This document shows positions 36,259-45,628 of a stretch of 64,000 nucleotides of DNA, one piece after another; position 1 is the stretch's first letter, and each line of letters starts with the position of its first letter. Position numbers and translations under genes: made by a program. The notes beneath the pieces are model-generated. The model made no database searches, had not been told where the DNA came from, and saw nothing but the letters and a program-made list of their open reading frames with translations. Source of the stretch: Chitinophagales bacterium (GTDB lineage: Bacteria > Bacteroidota > Bacteroidia > Chitinophagales > JADJOU01); the NCBI GenBank assembly GCA_016787225.1, contig JAEUUY010000022.1, positions 62,001 to 126,000 on the forward strand. The letters are read 5' to 3'.

Positions 36259-37032
36259 TCATTCATCTTGAAATTTATGAACACCCATACTAAACAAAGC
36301 TAAATCATATTTAACAGGGTCGTTTTTGTCCATTTTTCTCAGTTTCTCTGTAAGCTTAAGTGCCGTTTTCCAGTTAGGCTTGTCAGCTTCACCTATGAGC
36401 TTTAGATTATTGGTTAGTCGAATGACATGTACGTCAAGAGGCATAATCAATTGAGAAGGTTTAATCGTTTTCCATAGACCAAAATCCACTTCATCCTTTC
36501 TCACCATCCATCTCAGATACATACAGAGGCGTTTACATGCAGCGCCACTGACGGGAGTAGAAATATGTTTTAAATTGCGCTTTTCATGCGGCACTAATTC
36601 TGATAGATATAGATAGAAATGGGACAGGTGTGATTCTATGGTTTTATGAGATGCATTATTTTTTATAGCAAATGCTTCTTCTAATGAATGGTATGTCGCA
36701 TAGTGTTTCTGAAAAGCCCGTATGTAAAAATCCAAATCAGAGGCGTTGAAGGTGCGGTGTTTGAATTTCGATATTCTTGTAAAGTCTTTATTAGAATAGT
36801 TTCGCACAAACTCATAGGGATTATATTTCATGAGTTCCATCAATTCCTTAGATTTTGAAATAATGATATCTCTTCGACCCCATGAAAATATAGCAGCAAA
36901 AAATCCTGCTATCTCTATGTCTTGTAACATGGAAAAACTATGAGGAATCGAGATGGGATCATTGGCTATAAAACTTGACTGGGCATAGTTTTCATAGGCT
37001 AGGTCTAATCGTAGTTTTAGACTAGTAGGCAT
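36259..37032 (-). CDS. TIGR02757 / DUF2400 family protein
   Basis: The 257-aa protein matches a conserved bacterial family of unknown function (TIGR02757): IANDPISIPHSFSMLQDIEIAGFFAAIFSWGRRDIII, then CKRLCMYLRWMVRKDEVDFGLWKTI and PLDVHVIRLTNNL. The arrangement of helices and the LDVHVIR motif recall HhH-GPD DNA glycosylase-like proteins, but activity has not been shown. It begins 2 bp after a small unknown gene on the same strand and is convergent with the histidine kinase gene. Confidence 0.88.
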   Translation of the reverse strand: MPTSLKLRLDLAYENYAQSSFIANDPISIPHSFSMLQDIEIAGFFAAIFSWGRRDIIISKSKELMELMKYNPYEFVRNYSNKDFTRISKFKHRTFNASDLDFYIRAFQKHYATYHSLEEAFAIKNNASHKTIESHLSHFYLYLSELVPHEKRNLKHISTPVSGAACKRLCMYLRWMVRKDEVDFGLWKTIKPSQLIMPLDVHVIRLTNNLKLIGEADKPNWKTALKLTEKLRKMDKNDPVKYDLALFSMGVHKFQDE

Positions 37033-37034
37033 TT

Positions 37035-37409
37035 CTATTCTAAACTATGTCCTTCCATATCCAGAATCGGAATCAAACTAGGTTTGGTTAATTCTGAAGC
37101 TCTGAAACTAAATTCTTTTTCATAAATATCTAGCCCCACATAATAGGTCACAGAAATAAGATTGCTAAGCGCAGCTACTTCACCATATACCGTTTCAAAT
37201 TTTATAAAGGAAATAGGAGGAATGGATTCCAAGAAATAGCGGAGCTTAGAAGATATTTTCTCCTCGCCACTGGCTTCGGTCACTATTAATATATTTTGAA
37301 GCGAATGCTCATTCTTATTTATGATGTAGAGATCCCAGGCTTGATTCTGTTGGGGGATGATAGCGAGCTGAAATCCTGTAGGAGTAGGGATATGAATGTC
37401 TTTTTTCAA
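37035..37409 (-). CDS. Conserved hypothetical protein (beta-rich, 124 aa)
   Basis: The 124-aa cytoplasmic protein has alternating beta-strand-like segments (FQLAIIPQQNQAWDLYIINKNE, VTYYVGLDIYEKEFSF) and no signal peptide or membrane helix. I recognise no named family, though the layout is common in a Bacteroidota protein found next to TIGR02757 genes. Its stop is followed after 2 bp by the TIGR02757 gene, so the two are likely one operon and may work together. Confidence 0.65.
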   Translation of the reverse strand: MKKDIHIPTPTGFQLAIIPQQNQAWDLYIINKNEHSLQNILIVTEASGEEKISSKLRYFLESIPPISFIKFETVYGEVAALSNLISVTYYVGLDIYEKEFSFRASELTKPSLIPILDMEGHSLE

Positions 37410-37456
37410 TGTGAATTTTTAAAACTATCGCAAATCTAATAGAAAATATTTATTTA

Positions 37457-37486
37457 GTAAGAACGCGCCTCAAGGCGCATTCCTAC
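37457..37486. repeat. 30-bp imperfect palindrome
   Basis: GTAAGAACGCGCC and GGCGCATTCCTAC pair with two mismatches around TCAA. On the minus-strand RNA both mismatches become G-U pairs. It lies in the gap between the 124-aa hypothetical gene and the secreted repeat protein. Confidence 0.65.
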
Positions 37487-37565
37487 ATAATCTAACAAAT
37501 GACTTTATTTCTTGTTTTTATGTGCGAAAATAGGCCGCATCTTTGCATTATAAAAAAACAAGAAT

Positions 37566-37679
37566 ATGATAGAAAAAACCAAAATAGTAATCAGACTTTG
37601 TTTTAATTTCTTTCAAAACTGGAAGTCTGATTTAGAAGAAATCAAACGTCTCGAACAAATATTAAAAAAGACCAATTAA
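37566..37679 (+). CDS. Small 37-aa ORF, unknown
   Basis: The ORF reads MIEKTKIVIRLCFNFFQNWK and ends with a charged helix (DLEEIKRLEQILKKTN). It lies 21 bp before the large secreted protein gene and 20 bp after a CATCTTTG element with an upstream TTG (23 bp apart) that may be the promoter for both. It could be a leader peptide or a chance ORF. No family recognised. Confidence 0.35.
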   Translation: MIEKTKIVIRLCFNFFQNWKSDLEEIKRLEQILKKTN

Positions 37680-37700
37680 TAACCATTTAAATTATTCAAA

Positions 37701-40307
37701 ATGAAATCAATTCAAAAAGTTTTATGGCTATTCGCTCTGTGCACGAATATGCTGTTTTTCTCAAAAAACGTAAATGCACAGTGTAGTAGTTTTAATGTGA
37801 CCGCTTCTAAAACAGCTGATGGCTCCAGCCTTGGAGACGTGACACTAACCGCTAGTGTTACTGGTAGTTCAGGATGGACCGTATATCGCTGGGTTACATC
37901 AAGCTATTCACACCTTGGCTGGGGAGCAGTTATCAATAACCGGAACGCGGGATCATACTGTGTGATTGCTACTGATTCAAGTAGTTCAGGGGTTTGTATT
38001 GATACCTTCTGTCTGACGGTAACAGATACAGGTAGTTTTAATTGTGCCAATTTGCAATCTTCATTATACGAAGCAGACTCTTGCCAAATAGGAGATGTCA
38101 ATCTATACACAAATGTTTGGGGAGGATCTGGCAGCTATTCTTATAGCTGGAATACAGGCGCTACTAGTCAAAATCTTTTGAATAGAACGAATGGTACATT
38201 TACTGTCATTATCACGGATATTCTTTATGGCTGTAAGGATACGTTACAAATAACTGTAGTCGATGACACTTGCAATCCTTGTATAAATTTCAAAAGTAAC
38301 AGCATTATCAATGAATCCGACTATTGTCAGAAAAATGATGTTACCCTGACAGCCATTAAATGGACTGGAAGTCAAAAATTTAAATATTTATGGAATACAG
38401 GAGCCACTACACAGTCTATCTATAATAAGGGAGCTGGTTCTTATTGGGTTAAAATTACTGATTCTGTTTATGGTTGTATAGATACCTTATTTATTACCGT
38501 CACGGATGATACTTGCTCTCCTTGCCAATATTTCAATGCATGGATATACGAAAATGATTCTTGTCAGAAAAATGATATTCGCTTGACCGCATATCCTCAA
38601 GATAGTCTTGGTAATACTAGATACAAATATTTGTGGAATACAGGTACAATAACAAATACGCTGAGTAACAGAGGTGCAGGGAGTTACTGGGTGAGAGTGA
38701 CAGATAGTATTTTAGGATGCATCGATACTGCTTTTATTACAGTGGCAGATGACACATGTAATCCATGTCAGAATTTCGGTGGATATATGTATAAGTATGA
38801 TAGCTGCCAATCTAATGATATAAAAGTATATGCCTACGCCTGGGGTGGTTCTGGAAATTACTCATATAACTGGAGCACAGGTTCTACGGCTAGTTTCTTG
38901 ACAAATCGAGGAACAGGATGGTATAAAGTAACTATTACGGATGTGGTCAATGGTTGTGTCTATAAAGATTCAATTTATGCTATTGATTCTAATTTTAAAT
39001 GCTGTCGTGCTTGGTTTTATACCTCTGATAGTGCTGTAGCGTCGACCAAGACCTTCTATGGCTATTCAAATATAAAAGATTCCACAAGTGGAGGAAGTAC
39101 AAGCTATTCATGGAACTTTGGCGATGGCACTACAGGTACAGGTCAGTCCAAGAGTCATACCTACACCCGTGCTGGGAATAAAACCGTTTGTCTCTATATA
39201 AGTACGGCTTCTGGCTGCAAGGATACGTTCTGCTCTGTAGTTAATTCTCCTGCTCCTGGCAAAAACTTGAAAGTTTCCCATTACGGCATACCATATATCA
39301 AAGATACCCATCGCTACACCTATATTACCTATCAGAATATTGGTACAACTACTGAAAATGGAATTGTAGAGTATAAATATCCTGCAGGCATGACTTTGAT
39401 TTCGAGTACGATTAGTCCTTTGACCCATATCGGCAATAAAATAACATTCAGTGTGGGTAGTCTAGCACCTGGTGCGAGTGGTACGATTTATGTTGTAATG
39501 AAAACACCAATGAGCTTCACGCTCGGTTCTATTAAATGTGATACCGCTATCATACTGCCAGTATCTGGAGACATAGCGCCCACCAATAATGCGTCCTATG
39601 AATGTGATAGTGTAGTAGCTTCTTGGGATCCGAATGATAAAACACCAAACCCTAAAGGAATAGGCCTCGATGGAAACATTCCGCCTACCACGAACGAGAT
39701 AGGTTATTTGATTCGATTTGAAAATGAAGGAAACTGGAGAACCTATCGTGTACGGGTAGATGATGAAATCGATGCATCGTTTGATATCAACTCGCTTATG
39801 ATAGGTGATGCTAGCCATGCCTATAGACTAGTGAGAAAGGACAACAAACTGACTTGGTATTTTGATAATATCGAACTTACTCCGAAGTCGGTAGATCCGA
39901 ATAGAAGTCATGGCTATATTCAATATACCTTGCAGTTGAAACCAGGCTTATCACTCGGCACGCAGATAAAGAATACAGCTTATATTTACTTTGATGCGAA
40001 TCCTGCTATTATCACCAATACAACCAAGAATACGCTGAAAAATACAGATGGTTCTTCAGCGGTACGCAGTATAGAGTATTCTGATTTGCTCGACTTTAAC
40101 CTAACTAAGCATGGAGATAAATTGATGATAAGTTCACCTTCAAAAATGGAACACATCAAAATCTTCGATATGTCAGGTAAGTTGTTGTTGGATTCTCAAG
40201 TTGGTTCAGATAGATTTGAATCGAATCAAGCTATCATAACAAGCGGTATTTATATTATTCATGTAGAAATCGATAAACAAACCGTCATTAAGAAGTTTCA
40301 ATTCTGA
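37701..40307 (+). CDS. Secreted repeat protein with SprB-like repeats, PKD domain and T9SS sorting signal
   Basis: The 868-aa protein has a signal peptide (1-26, ending VNA-QC). Five units of about 80 residues (about 27-435) follow the pattern SCQ-x-x-D-V-x-L-x-A ... YLWNTGATTQ ... GAGSYWVKITDS ... GCIDT ... DDTCNPC, like SprB repeats with extra cysteine pairs. A PKD domain (YSWNFGDGTTGTG) covers about 436-515, then a DUF11/DUF7619-type beta region (WDPNDKTPNPKG; YIYFDANPAIITN). The C-terminal 75 residues form a type A T9SS sorting domain (IKIFDMSGKLLLDSQV ... TSGIYIIHVEIDKQTVIKKFQF). It is a likely cell-surface adhesin or matrix protein. A strong terminator follows. Confidence 0.88.
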   Translation: MKSIQKVLWLFALCTNMLFFSKNVNAQCSSFNVTASKTADGSSLGDVTLTASVTGSSGWTVYRWVTSSYSHLGWGAVINNRNAGSYCVIATDSSSSGVCIDTFCLTVTDTGSFNCANLQSSLYEADSCQIGDVNLYTNVWGGSGSYSYSWNTGATSQNLLNRTNGTFTVIITDILYGCKDTLQITVVDDTCNPCINFKSNSIINESDYCQKNDVTLTAIKWTGSQKFKYLWNTGATTQSIYNKGAGSYWVKITDSVYGCIDTLFITVTDDTCSPCQYFNAWIYENDSCQKNDIRLTAYPQDSLGNTRYKYLWNTGTITNTLSNRGAGSYWVRVTDSILGCIDTAFITVADDTCNPCQNFGGYMYKYDSCQSNDIKVYAYAWGGSGNYSYNWSTGSTASFLTNRGTGWYKVTITDVVNGCVYKDSIYAIDSNFKCCRAWFYTSDSAVASTKTFYGYSNIKDSTSGGSTSYSWNFGDGTTGTGQSKSHTYTRAGNKTVCLYISTASGCKDTFCSVVNSPAPGKNLKVSHYGIPYIKDTHRYTYITYQNIGTTTENGIVEYKYPAGMTLISSTISPLTHIGNKITFSVGSLAPGASGTIYVVMKTPMSFTLGSIKCDTAIILPVSGDIAPTNNASYECDSVVASWDPNDKTPNPKGIGLDGNIPPTTNEIGYLIRFENEGNWRTYRVRVDDEIDASFDINSLMIGDASHAYRLVRKDNKLTWYFDNIELTPKSVDPNRSHGYIQYTLQLKPGLSLGTQIKNTAYIYFDANPAIITNTTKNTLKNTDGSSAVRSIEYSDLLDFNLTKHGDKLMISSPSKMEHIKIFDMSGKLLLDSQVGSDRFESNQAIITSGIYIIHVEIDKQTVIKKFQF

Positions 40308-40336
40308 TTTTGTTTTTCTTTTTGGATTCATTCCGA

Positions 40337-40374
40337 GAGGCTGTCAATTTTTGACAGCCTCTTTTGTTTTTTTT
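40337..40374 (+). terminator. Intrinsic terminator
   Basis: GAGGCTGTCAA and TTGACAGCCTC form a perfect 11-bp stem with a TTT loop, followed by a T-rich tract. It ends the transcript of the secreted repeat protein. Confidence 0.9.
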
Positions 40375-40424
40375 ACCATGATTAAATATTAAATAGACAA
40401 TACCTTTGCTTCAAACAATAATTC

Positions 40425-41948
40425 ATGACACGTGTTCGAACCAGATTTGCCCCATCTCCTACAGGCCCGCTGCATATTGGTGGCGTACGAACAGCTTTGT
40501 ACTCATACTTGTTTGCTAAAAAGCACGGCGGTGATTTCTTATTGCGGATAGAGGATACAGATACTGCAAGAACGGTACCAGGTTCAGAAGATGTCATCAA
40601 CGAATCACTCAACTGGTGTGGCATTATCCCCGACGAAGGCATAACCCAAGGTGGTCCTCATGCTCCTTATCGTCAGTCAGAGCGCAAACCTATGTATCTC
40701 CAATACGCTGAACAGCTTGTGAATAGTGGCAAGGCCTATTATGCTTTCGATACTGAGGAGGAAATAAAAGTTTGGAGGGAAAAAACAGCCACGGAAAATA
40801 ACGGAATTTCTGCAGCTTATAATTTTTCGACAAGAGGTCAGATGCGAAATTCCTTATCCTTATCGGCAGATGAAGTAGCTGGATTGATTGCAACTGGAAC
40901 TCCAAAAGTCGTGAGACTCAAAGTAGATGCAGAAGACCATGTGGAGTTTGAAGATTTGATTCGTGAAAAAGTGCGATTCGATAGTAGTCAACTCGATGAT
41001 AGAGTTTTATTAAAGTCGGACGGCATGCCTACTTATCACCTTGCCAATGTAGTCGATGACCACCTTATGGAAATATCACATGTCATTCGTGGGGAAGAAT
41101 GGTTAGCATCTACCCCTCATCATATCTTATTATATAAGGCCTTTGGTTGGGAAGAGCCAAAGTTTGCCCATTTACCATTGTTCCTAAAACCAGACGGCAA
41201 AGGAAAGTTGAGTAAACGTGATGGTGACCGATTGGGCTTTCCTGTATTTTGTACACGTTTTATCAATCCAGACACTAAGGAAATTACAGAAGGTTTTCGT
41301 GAAAAAGGTTTTGAGCGCGATGCCTTTGTCAATTTTATTGCCATGCTAGGATGGAATGATGGAAGCGAAAGAGAACTTTTTGATATGCCAGCTTTGATAG
41401 CAAATTTCAGTTTAGATAGAGTCCATAAAGCGGGTGCTAAGTTTAATTATGAAAAAGCAGTATGGTTCAACCAACAATATGTACGTAATCTTTCTAATGA
41501 AGCGTTGGTTTCAGCTTGTGAAACAGATATAAAATCACTAAATCCTAATGTAAATAAAGAGTTTGTATCAAAATATGTAGAGCTTTTTCGTGACAGAATA
41601 GATTTTAAATATCAACTAGTGAGTGTAGGAAAATATATGTATTCGGCTATTGAAGAGTATGATATTGATACTTTGAAAAAGAAATGGAAGCCCGAGATAG
41701 AAGGATTTATATCTTCATATCTAGATTTTCTATCTAAGACAGAAATTCATTCGTCTAGTGTACTTGAGTCTGAGACAAAGTCACTTATAGAAAGTCATCA
41801 TTTAGGTCTAGGGAATATTTTACCAGTTTTGAGAATATTGCTGACAGGTACCATGAAAGGTCCATCAATATTTGATACCATTCTACTTTTAGGAATAGAA
41901 GAGACTAAGAAAAGATTATTGAAATTATCCTATCTTTTGAATAACTGA
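40425..41948 (+). CDS. gltX: Glutamate--tRNA ligase
   Basis: The 507-aa class I synthetase charges tRNA-Glu. It starts MTRVRTRFAPSPTGPLHIGG with the HIGH-type motif PLHIGG, has LRIEDTDTART, HVIRGEEWLASTPHHILLYKAFGW and the KMSKS-type loop KGKLSKRDGD (about residue 260), then the anticodon-binding helical domain. A TACCTTTG box at 40401 lies 16 bp before the ATG. The gene is convergent with the SPOR-domain gene and their 3' ends overlap by 19 bp. Confidence 0.95.
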   Translation: MTRVRTRFAPSPTGPLHIGGVRTALYSYLFAKKHGGDFLLRIEDTDTARTVPGSEDVINESLNWCGIIPDEGITQGGPHAPYRQSERKPMYLQYAEQLVNSGKAYYAFDTEEEIKVWREKTATENNGISAAYNFSTRGQMRNSLSLSADEVAGLIATGTPKVVRLKVDAEDHVEFEDLIREKVRFDSSQLDDRVLLKSDGMPTYHLANVVDDHLMEISHVIRGEEWLASTPHHILLYKAFGWEEPKFAHLPLFLKPDGKGKLSKRDGDRLGFPVFCTRFINPDTKEITEGFREKGFERDAFVNFIAMLGWNDGSERELFDMPALIANFSLDRVHKAGAKFNYEKAVWFNQQYVRNLSNEALVSACETDIKSLNPNVNKEFVSKYVELFRDRIDFKYQLVSVGKYMYSAIEEYDIDTLKKKWKPEIEGFISSYLDFLSKTEIHSSSVLESETKSLIESHHLGLGNILPVLRILLTGTMKGPSIFDTILLLGIEETKKRLLKLSYLLNN

Positions 41949-43054
41949 TCAAAGGCTGCGTCCAGTTGATCTCTCGAATTTTTATTGACAGGAGGGGGTG
42001 TCGTCGTATTTGATTTTGTGGCAGGAGGGGTAGTTGCTGGCTTTGTAGCAGACTCTGTAGGATTAGCTACTGGAGCTGCACTAGCTATTGCCTTTGGTCT
42101 TTGTGTTGTAGGTGCAGGTGAGTTAGCTGGTGGAGTAGATGATATTATGGCATCTCTTTGAATATTTGGAGCCTTTAATTGAACTGGCTCAGAACTCTTT
42201 GCCTTTGGGGTATTCGCGGGAGGAGTTGCAGGTGTGGTAGGAGTTACAGGAGCTTTAACCACTGCTGGATCAGAGTTCTTTTTAAGGTGCTCCTTATATC
42301 CTATTGGTATATAGTCTGGATATTGAACATTTTTATTTGTTTTTGGAGCTGCTGGCACTGCACTGCTGCCAGTAGAAGTCGGAGTTTCTGAAGCTAAAAA
42401 TTTACTATCTGTTTTATATCCTTCCTGTCTTTCACCATTTGCATCATATTTAGTCACAAATGCACCTGGAAAGCCTAATTTCTGAATTTTTTGTGAAAAC
42501 TCTAAAGCTTCCGCCTCATCTTTAAAGCCTTGTACCTCTATCACATTTCTATTGTTCAATTTTTGAATGCCTAGAGTTTTATTAAAACTACCAAAGAATT
42601 TTTCAAAATCCTCTCTAAAATAAGCTGCGAGTTGAACCCTAAAAGGTGTATGCTCAGTTTTCCCCTGAACTTTAGTAACAATTGTAGTTGTTTGTTGTGC
42701 TGGCTTTGCAGGTGAACCTGCACTTACTACAGTTGATGAAGGATTGGCTGGCGCGCTTTGAGGAGCCATACGGCTAGCTATGGTGGCTTTATTTTTATAG
42801 ATTTTAATGAGACTATCTTTCTTATCTAGTAGAGATAAGTATTCCTCTGAAACCTTCATCGTATTCTCATTAGCCTTGTCTGCTCTTTCATTGAGTGCTT
42901 TGATTTTTTCGTAATACAATTTAGGGTTTTCGATATACTTGTCGAGTAATTTTCGAACTTCTTCTTCATTATAATCCTTGCCTTGTGCATTCATGGGATG
43001 CACAGAGAATAATAATACCACTATATTGAAAATGAGTATTGTCGTTTTGAACAT
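41930..43054 (-). CDS. Secreted SPOR-domain protein with Pro/Ala/Thr-rich tail
   Basis: The 374-aa protein has a signal peptide (MFKTTILIFNIVVLLFSVHPMNAQG), a charged helical stretch (about 25-100) and a SPOR domain (FRVQLAAYFREDFEKFFGSF ... EVQGFKDEAEALEFSQKIQKLGF, about 135-205) that would bind denuded peptidoglycan glycan strands in the periplasm. The remaining 160 residues are low-complexity Pro/Ala/Thr/Ser. It probably links the envelope to cell-wall turnover or division sites. Its leader is unusually long (about 105 nt) with an inverted repeat, and a good promoter lies at 43198-43168. Confidence 0.83.
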   Translation of the reverse strand: MFKTTILIFNIVVLLFSVHPMNAQGKDYNEEEVRKLLDKYIENPKLYYEKIKALNERADKANENTMKVSEEYLSLLDKKDSLIKIYKNKATIASRMAPQSAPANPSSTVVSAGSPAKPAQQTTTIVTKVQGKTEHTPFRVQLAAYFREDFEKFFGSFNKTLGIQKLNNRNVIEVQGFKDEAEALEFSQKIQKLGFPGAFVTKYDANGERQEGYKTDSKFLASETPTSTGSSAVPAAPKTNKNVQYPDYIPIGYKEHLKKNSDPAVVKAPVTPTTPATPPANTPKAKSSEPVQLKAPNIQRDAIISSTPPANSPAPTTQRPKAIASAAPVANPTESATKPATTPPATKSNTTTPPPVNKNSRDQLDAAFDQLFKR

Positions 43055-43085
43055 AACTTCTTTTTAATTTATTTCAAGAATGTGG

Positions 43086-43133
43086 TTAGATAATAACACA
43101 CTGTAATTTTTCTTACTTTGTTCGTTATCTAAA
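43086..43133 (-). promoter_or_regulatory. Inverted repeat in the 5' leader of the SPOR gene
   Basis: GTTAGATAA... and TTATCTAAAC arms form a stem of about nine pairs around a 30-nt AT-rich loop, between the probable promoter and the SPOR gene start. It sits in the 342-bp gap 43055-43396, which otherwise holds two divergent promoters and no gene that I can see. Confidence 0.35.
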
Positions 43134-43167
43134 CAATGTATTTGTAAATTTATTTTATACCTTTCTG

Positions 43168-43198
43168 CAAAGATAGCTCAAATATTGTTTTATTCAAA
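43168..43198 (-). promoter_or_regulatory. Promoter of the SPOR-domain gene
   Basis: TTTG (43198-43195), a 19-bp spacer and TATCTTTG (43175-43168) match the Bacteroidota housekeeping promoter closely on the minus strand. Confidence 0.65.
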
Positions 43199-43339
43199 TT
43201 AGCTTAGACAATAAAATGTAAAAAATAAATAAAAATTAACAAAAATATTATTTATTCCACATTTTTTTAAACTTGTCTTGATTAGTGTTCAATCAATGAC
43301 TTTTTTATGTAGAATATAGTCTCTAATCGGAATTTTAAA

Positions 43340-43367
43340 TTGCAATTTAAATAATTAGTTAAATTTG
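43340..43367 (+). promoter_or_regulatory. Promoter of the TPR membrane protein gene
   Basis: TTG (43340-43342) and TAAATTTG (43360-43367) are 17 bp apart, 29 bp before the GTG start. Confidence 0.5.
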
Positions 43368-43396
43368 TAAAGCTATCCATTTGTTAAATAAAAAAG

Positions 43397-45628
43397 GTGA
43401 ACAAAAGCTATATGGCAAAAACAAAAAAGGAGATAAAGGTTCAAGAAGCAACTTTGGATCAAACTCATACCCGATCTAACAGCTATTTTGATAGAATAAA
43501 AAGTCATATTGTCCCATTGGGCATTCTTTTTTTTATAGCTATCCTAGCATACTCCAATACCGCTGGACATGAATACGCCTCCGATGATCAAATGGTTATT
43601 TATGACAATAAATTTGTTACGGCAGGCACAGATAGCCTTGCACGAATATTAACTAGTGATGCATTTGAAGGTTTTTTTGGTGAGCGAGGCAGTCAACTCA
43701 TATCAGGTGGTCGTTATCGACCGCTTACCTTTATTACTTTTGCGCTAGAGTGGGAGTTTTTTGGACGCAATCCTACCATCAGTCATATCATCAATATAAT
43801 TTCTTATGCAATACTATGTATGCTTATTTATATTTTTCTAACTTGGCTTTTTCCTACTAGAAGAGATCAGGCTTTTGAGCAATGGTCAAAACTACTTAAT
43901 TTACCGTTTATTGCTAGTTTGCTTTATACTTTACATCCTATTCATACAGAAGTAGTTGCTAATATTAAAGGAAGAGATGAGTTGTATGGATTTCTATTTG
44001 GTATTATGACATTGATTTATTTCTTTATAATTTTTAGAGGCAGATGGTGGGAATATATTGCAATTTTTTTCTCTTTCCTATTTGCATTATTGAGTAAAGA
44101 AAATGCTATCACCTTTTTAGCAGTTATTCCATTGGTAGCTTTTATAAAAAGAATCTCGATTTTTTCAACTCAGTTTATGAAACCATATTCAGTTGTAATT
44201 TTACCCACGATTGCTTATCTGGTTTTTCGTGCTATAAGCACAGAAGCTTCATTGAATGCCCATACAGAGGAAATTCTGAATAATCCATTTGTACGAGCAA
44301 ATGGATCAGAAAAATGGGGAACAATATTGTTTTCTTACAACGAATACTTCAAATTACTAGTTTTCCCGTCGAAGCTTACTCATGATTATTACTTTAATCA
44401 AATTCCTTATCGCAAACTATCTGACCCAATTGCGCTAATCTCATTGTTATCCATATTAGCTCTTCTATTTTGGCTAGCGAATAATTACAAGAAAAGAAAT
44501 GAATTGGTATTCGCGATATTGTTTTTTATAATTACTTTCTCAATTGTATCAAATGCTCTATTTACAGTAGGCATTATTATGAATGAACGATTTATATTCG
44601 TACCTTCACTTGGGTTTTCCATAATCTGTGCTTGGGTCTTTTTAAAAATGGTTAAGCAGAGGGCTTTACTGTTAATTGTTTTAGTTGTAACTCTTGGGTT
44701 ATACTTTATCAAGACCTATTCTAGAAATTTCGCTTGGAAGAATAATTATACGTTGTTTAGTACAGATTATTATAATAGCAATAATAGTGCAAAAGTAGCA
44801 ACAGCCTTCGGCGGGACACTCCTAGAGAAATCGAATGATTATATTAAATCAGATAGCGTTAAAGCAAAAATCTTTATTGATTCGAGCATTAAGGTGCTAG
44901 AGCATTCTATTAGAATTTATCCCGAGAATAGTCAAGCATGGTTATTATATGGAAATGCGTTGTATGCCAAAACAAGAGATGCGCTTCAGGCAATACCAAT
45001 TTACAGGACCTGTCTTGGATTAAGACAGAACTACTTCGATGCCTTATATAATATAGGTATACTGCATCTCAATATGAAGCAAGAAGACTCTGCAGAAGTA
45101 TACCTAAGAGCAGCATTGAATGCGAGTCCTACTCATAAAGAAGTTCGAGAAACTCTTGGTAAGATATATGCTAAATCTGGTCGAACACAAGAAGCACTAT
45201 CCCTCACTAGTGGCAATGTTAGTAGTCTTGGTGAGTTAGCTTTAGAGGCGAAAGAAGGGGGCAATTACCAAGAGGCAGTATCATTAGCACAGCAGGCGCT
45301 TGCTCAAAATCCAAGTGATGCAAATGCTAATTTTGTTATGGGAATTTGCTATGGGCGATTCATGAATAGGCTCCCAGAAGCAATACCATATTTGGAAAAG
45401 GCAGTAAAACTAAGCCCTGAAAATGGATATTGGTTAGAAGATTTAGCTGTAGCATACGGAATGACCGGTCAAACACAAAAAACAATCCCAATATTAGAGC
45501 AAGTAATCCAACTACGACCGAATGATCCTGCAGGTTATCAAAACCTAGCAACTTCTTACAATCTGCTTGGGGACAAGAAGAAGGCAAGTTATTATTTGGA
45601 GTTAGCGCGACAGAAAAGCCAACCTTAA
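43397..45628 (+). CDS. TMTC-like polytopic membrane protein with C-terminal TPR repeats
   Basis: The 743-aa protein has about ten membrane helices (residues 35-430) and then TPR repeats (about 470-740; for example AWLLYGNALYAKTRDALQAIPIYRTCL and NYQEAVSLAQQALAQNPSDANANFVMG). The first outer loop has AGHEYASDDQMVIYDN, and HTEVVANIKGRDELYG is the motif of TMTC-type proteins; eukaryotic TMTCs are protein O-mannosyltransferases (GT-C fold) with the same GT-C plus TPR layout. A role as an envelope O-glycosyltransferase is therefore likely but inferred. The start is GTG at 43397; an in-frame ATG at 43412 is an alternative. It is convergent with the DUF6029 gene (4-bp overlap). Confidence 0.78.
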   Translation: MNKSYMAKTKKEIKVQEATLDQTHTRSNSYFDRIKSHIVPLGILFFIAILAYSNTAGHEYASDDQMVIYDNKFVTAGTDSLARILTSDAFEGFFGERGSQLISGGRYRPLTFITFALEWEFFGRNPTISHIINIISYAILCMLIYIFLTWLFPTRRDQAFEQWSKLLNLPFIASLLYTLHPIHTEVVANIKGRDELYGFLFGIMTLIYFFIIFRGRWWEYIAIFFSFLFALLSKENAITFLAVIPLVAFIKRISIFSTQFMKPYSVVILPTIAYLVFRAISTEASLNAHTEEILNNPFVRANGSEKWGTILFSYNEYFKLLVFPSKLTHDYYFNQIPYRKLSDPIALISLLSILALLFWLANNYKKRNELVFAILFFIITFSIVSNALFTVGIIMNERFIFVPSLGFSIICAWVFLKMVKQRALLLIVLVVTLGLYFIKTYSRNFAWKNNYTLFSTDYYNSNNSAKVATAFGGTLLEKSNDYIKSDSVKAKIFIDSSIKVLEHSIRIYPENSQAWLLYGNALYAKTRDALQAIPIYRTCLGLRQNYFDALYNIGILHLNMKQEDSAEVYLRAALNASPTHKEVRETLGKIYAKSGRTQEALSLTSGNVSSLGELALEAKEGGNYQEAVSLAQQALAQNPSDANANFVMGICYGRFMNRLPEAIPYLEKAVKLSPENGYWLEDLAVAYGMTGQTQKTIPILEQVIQLRPNDPAGYQNLATSYNLLGDKKKASYYLELARQKSQP

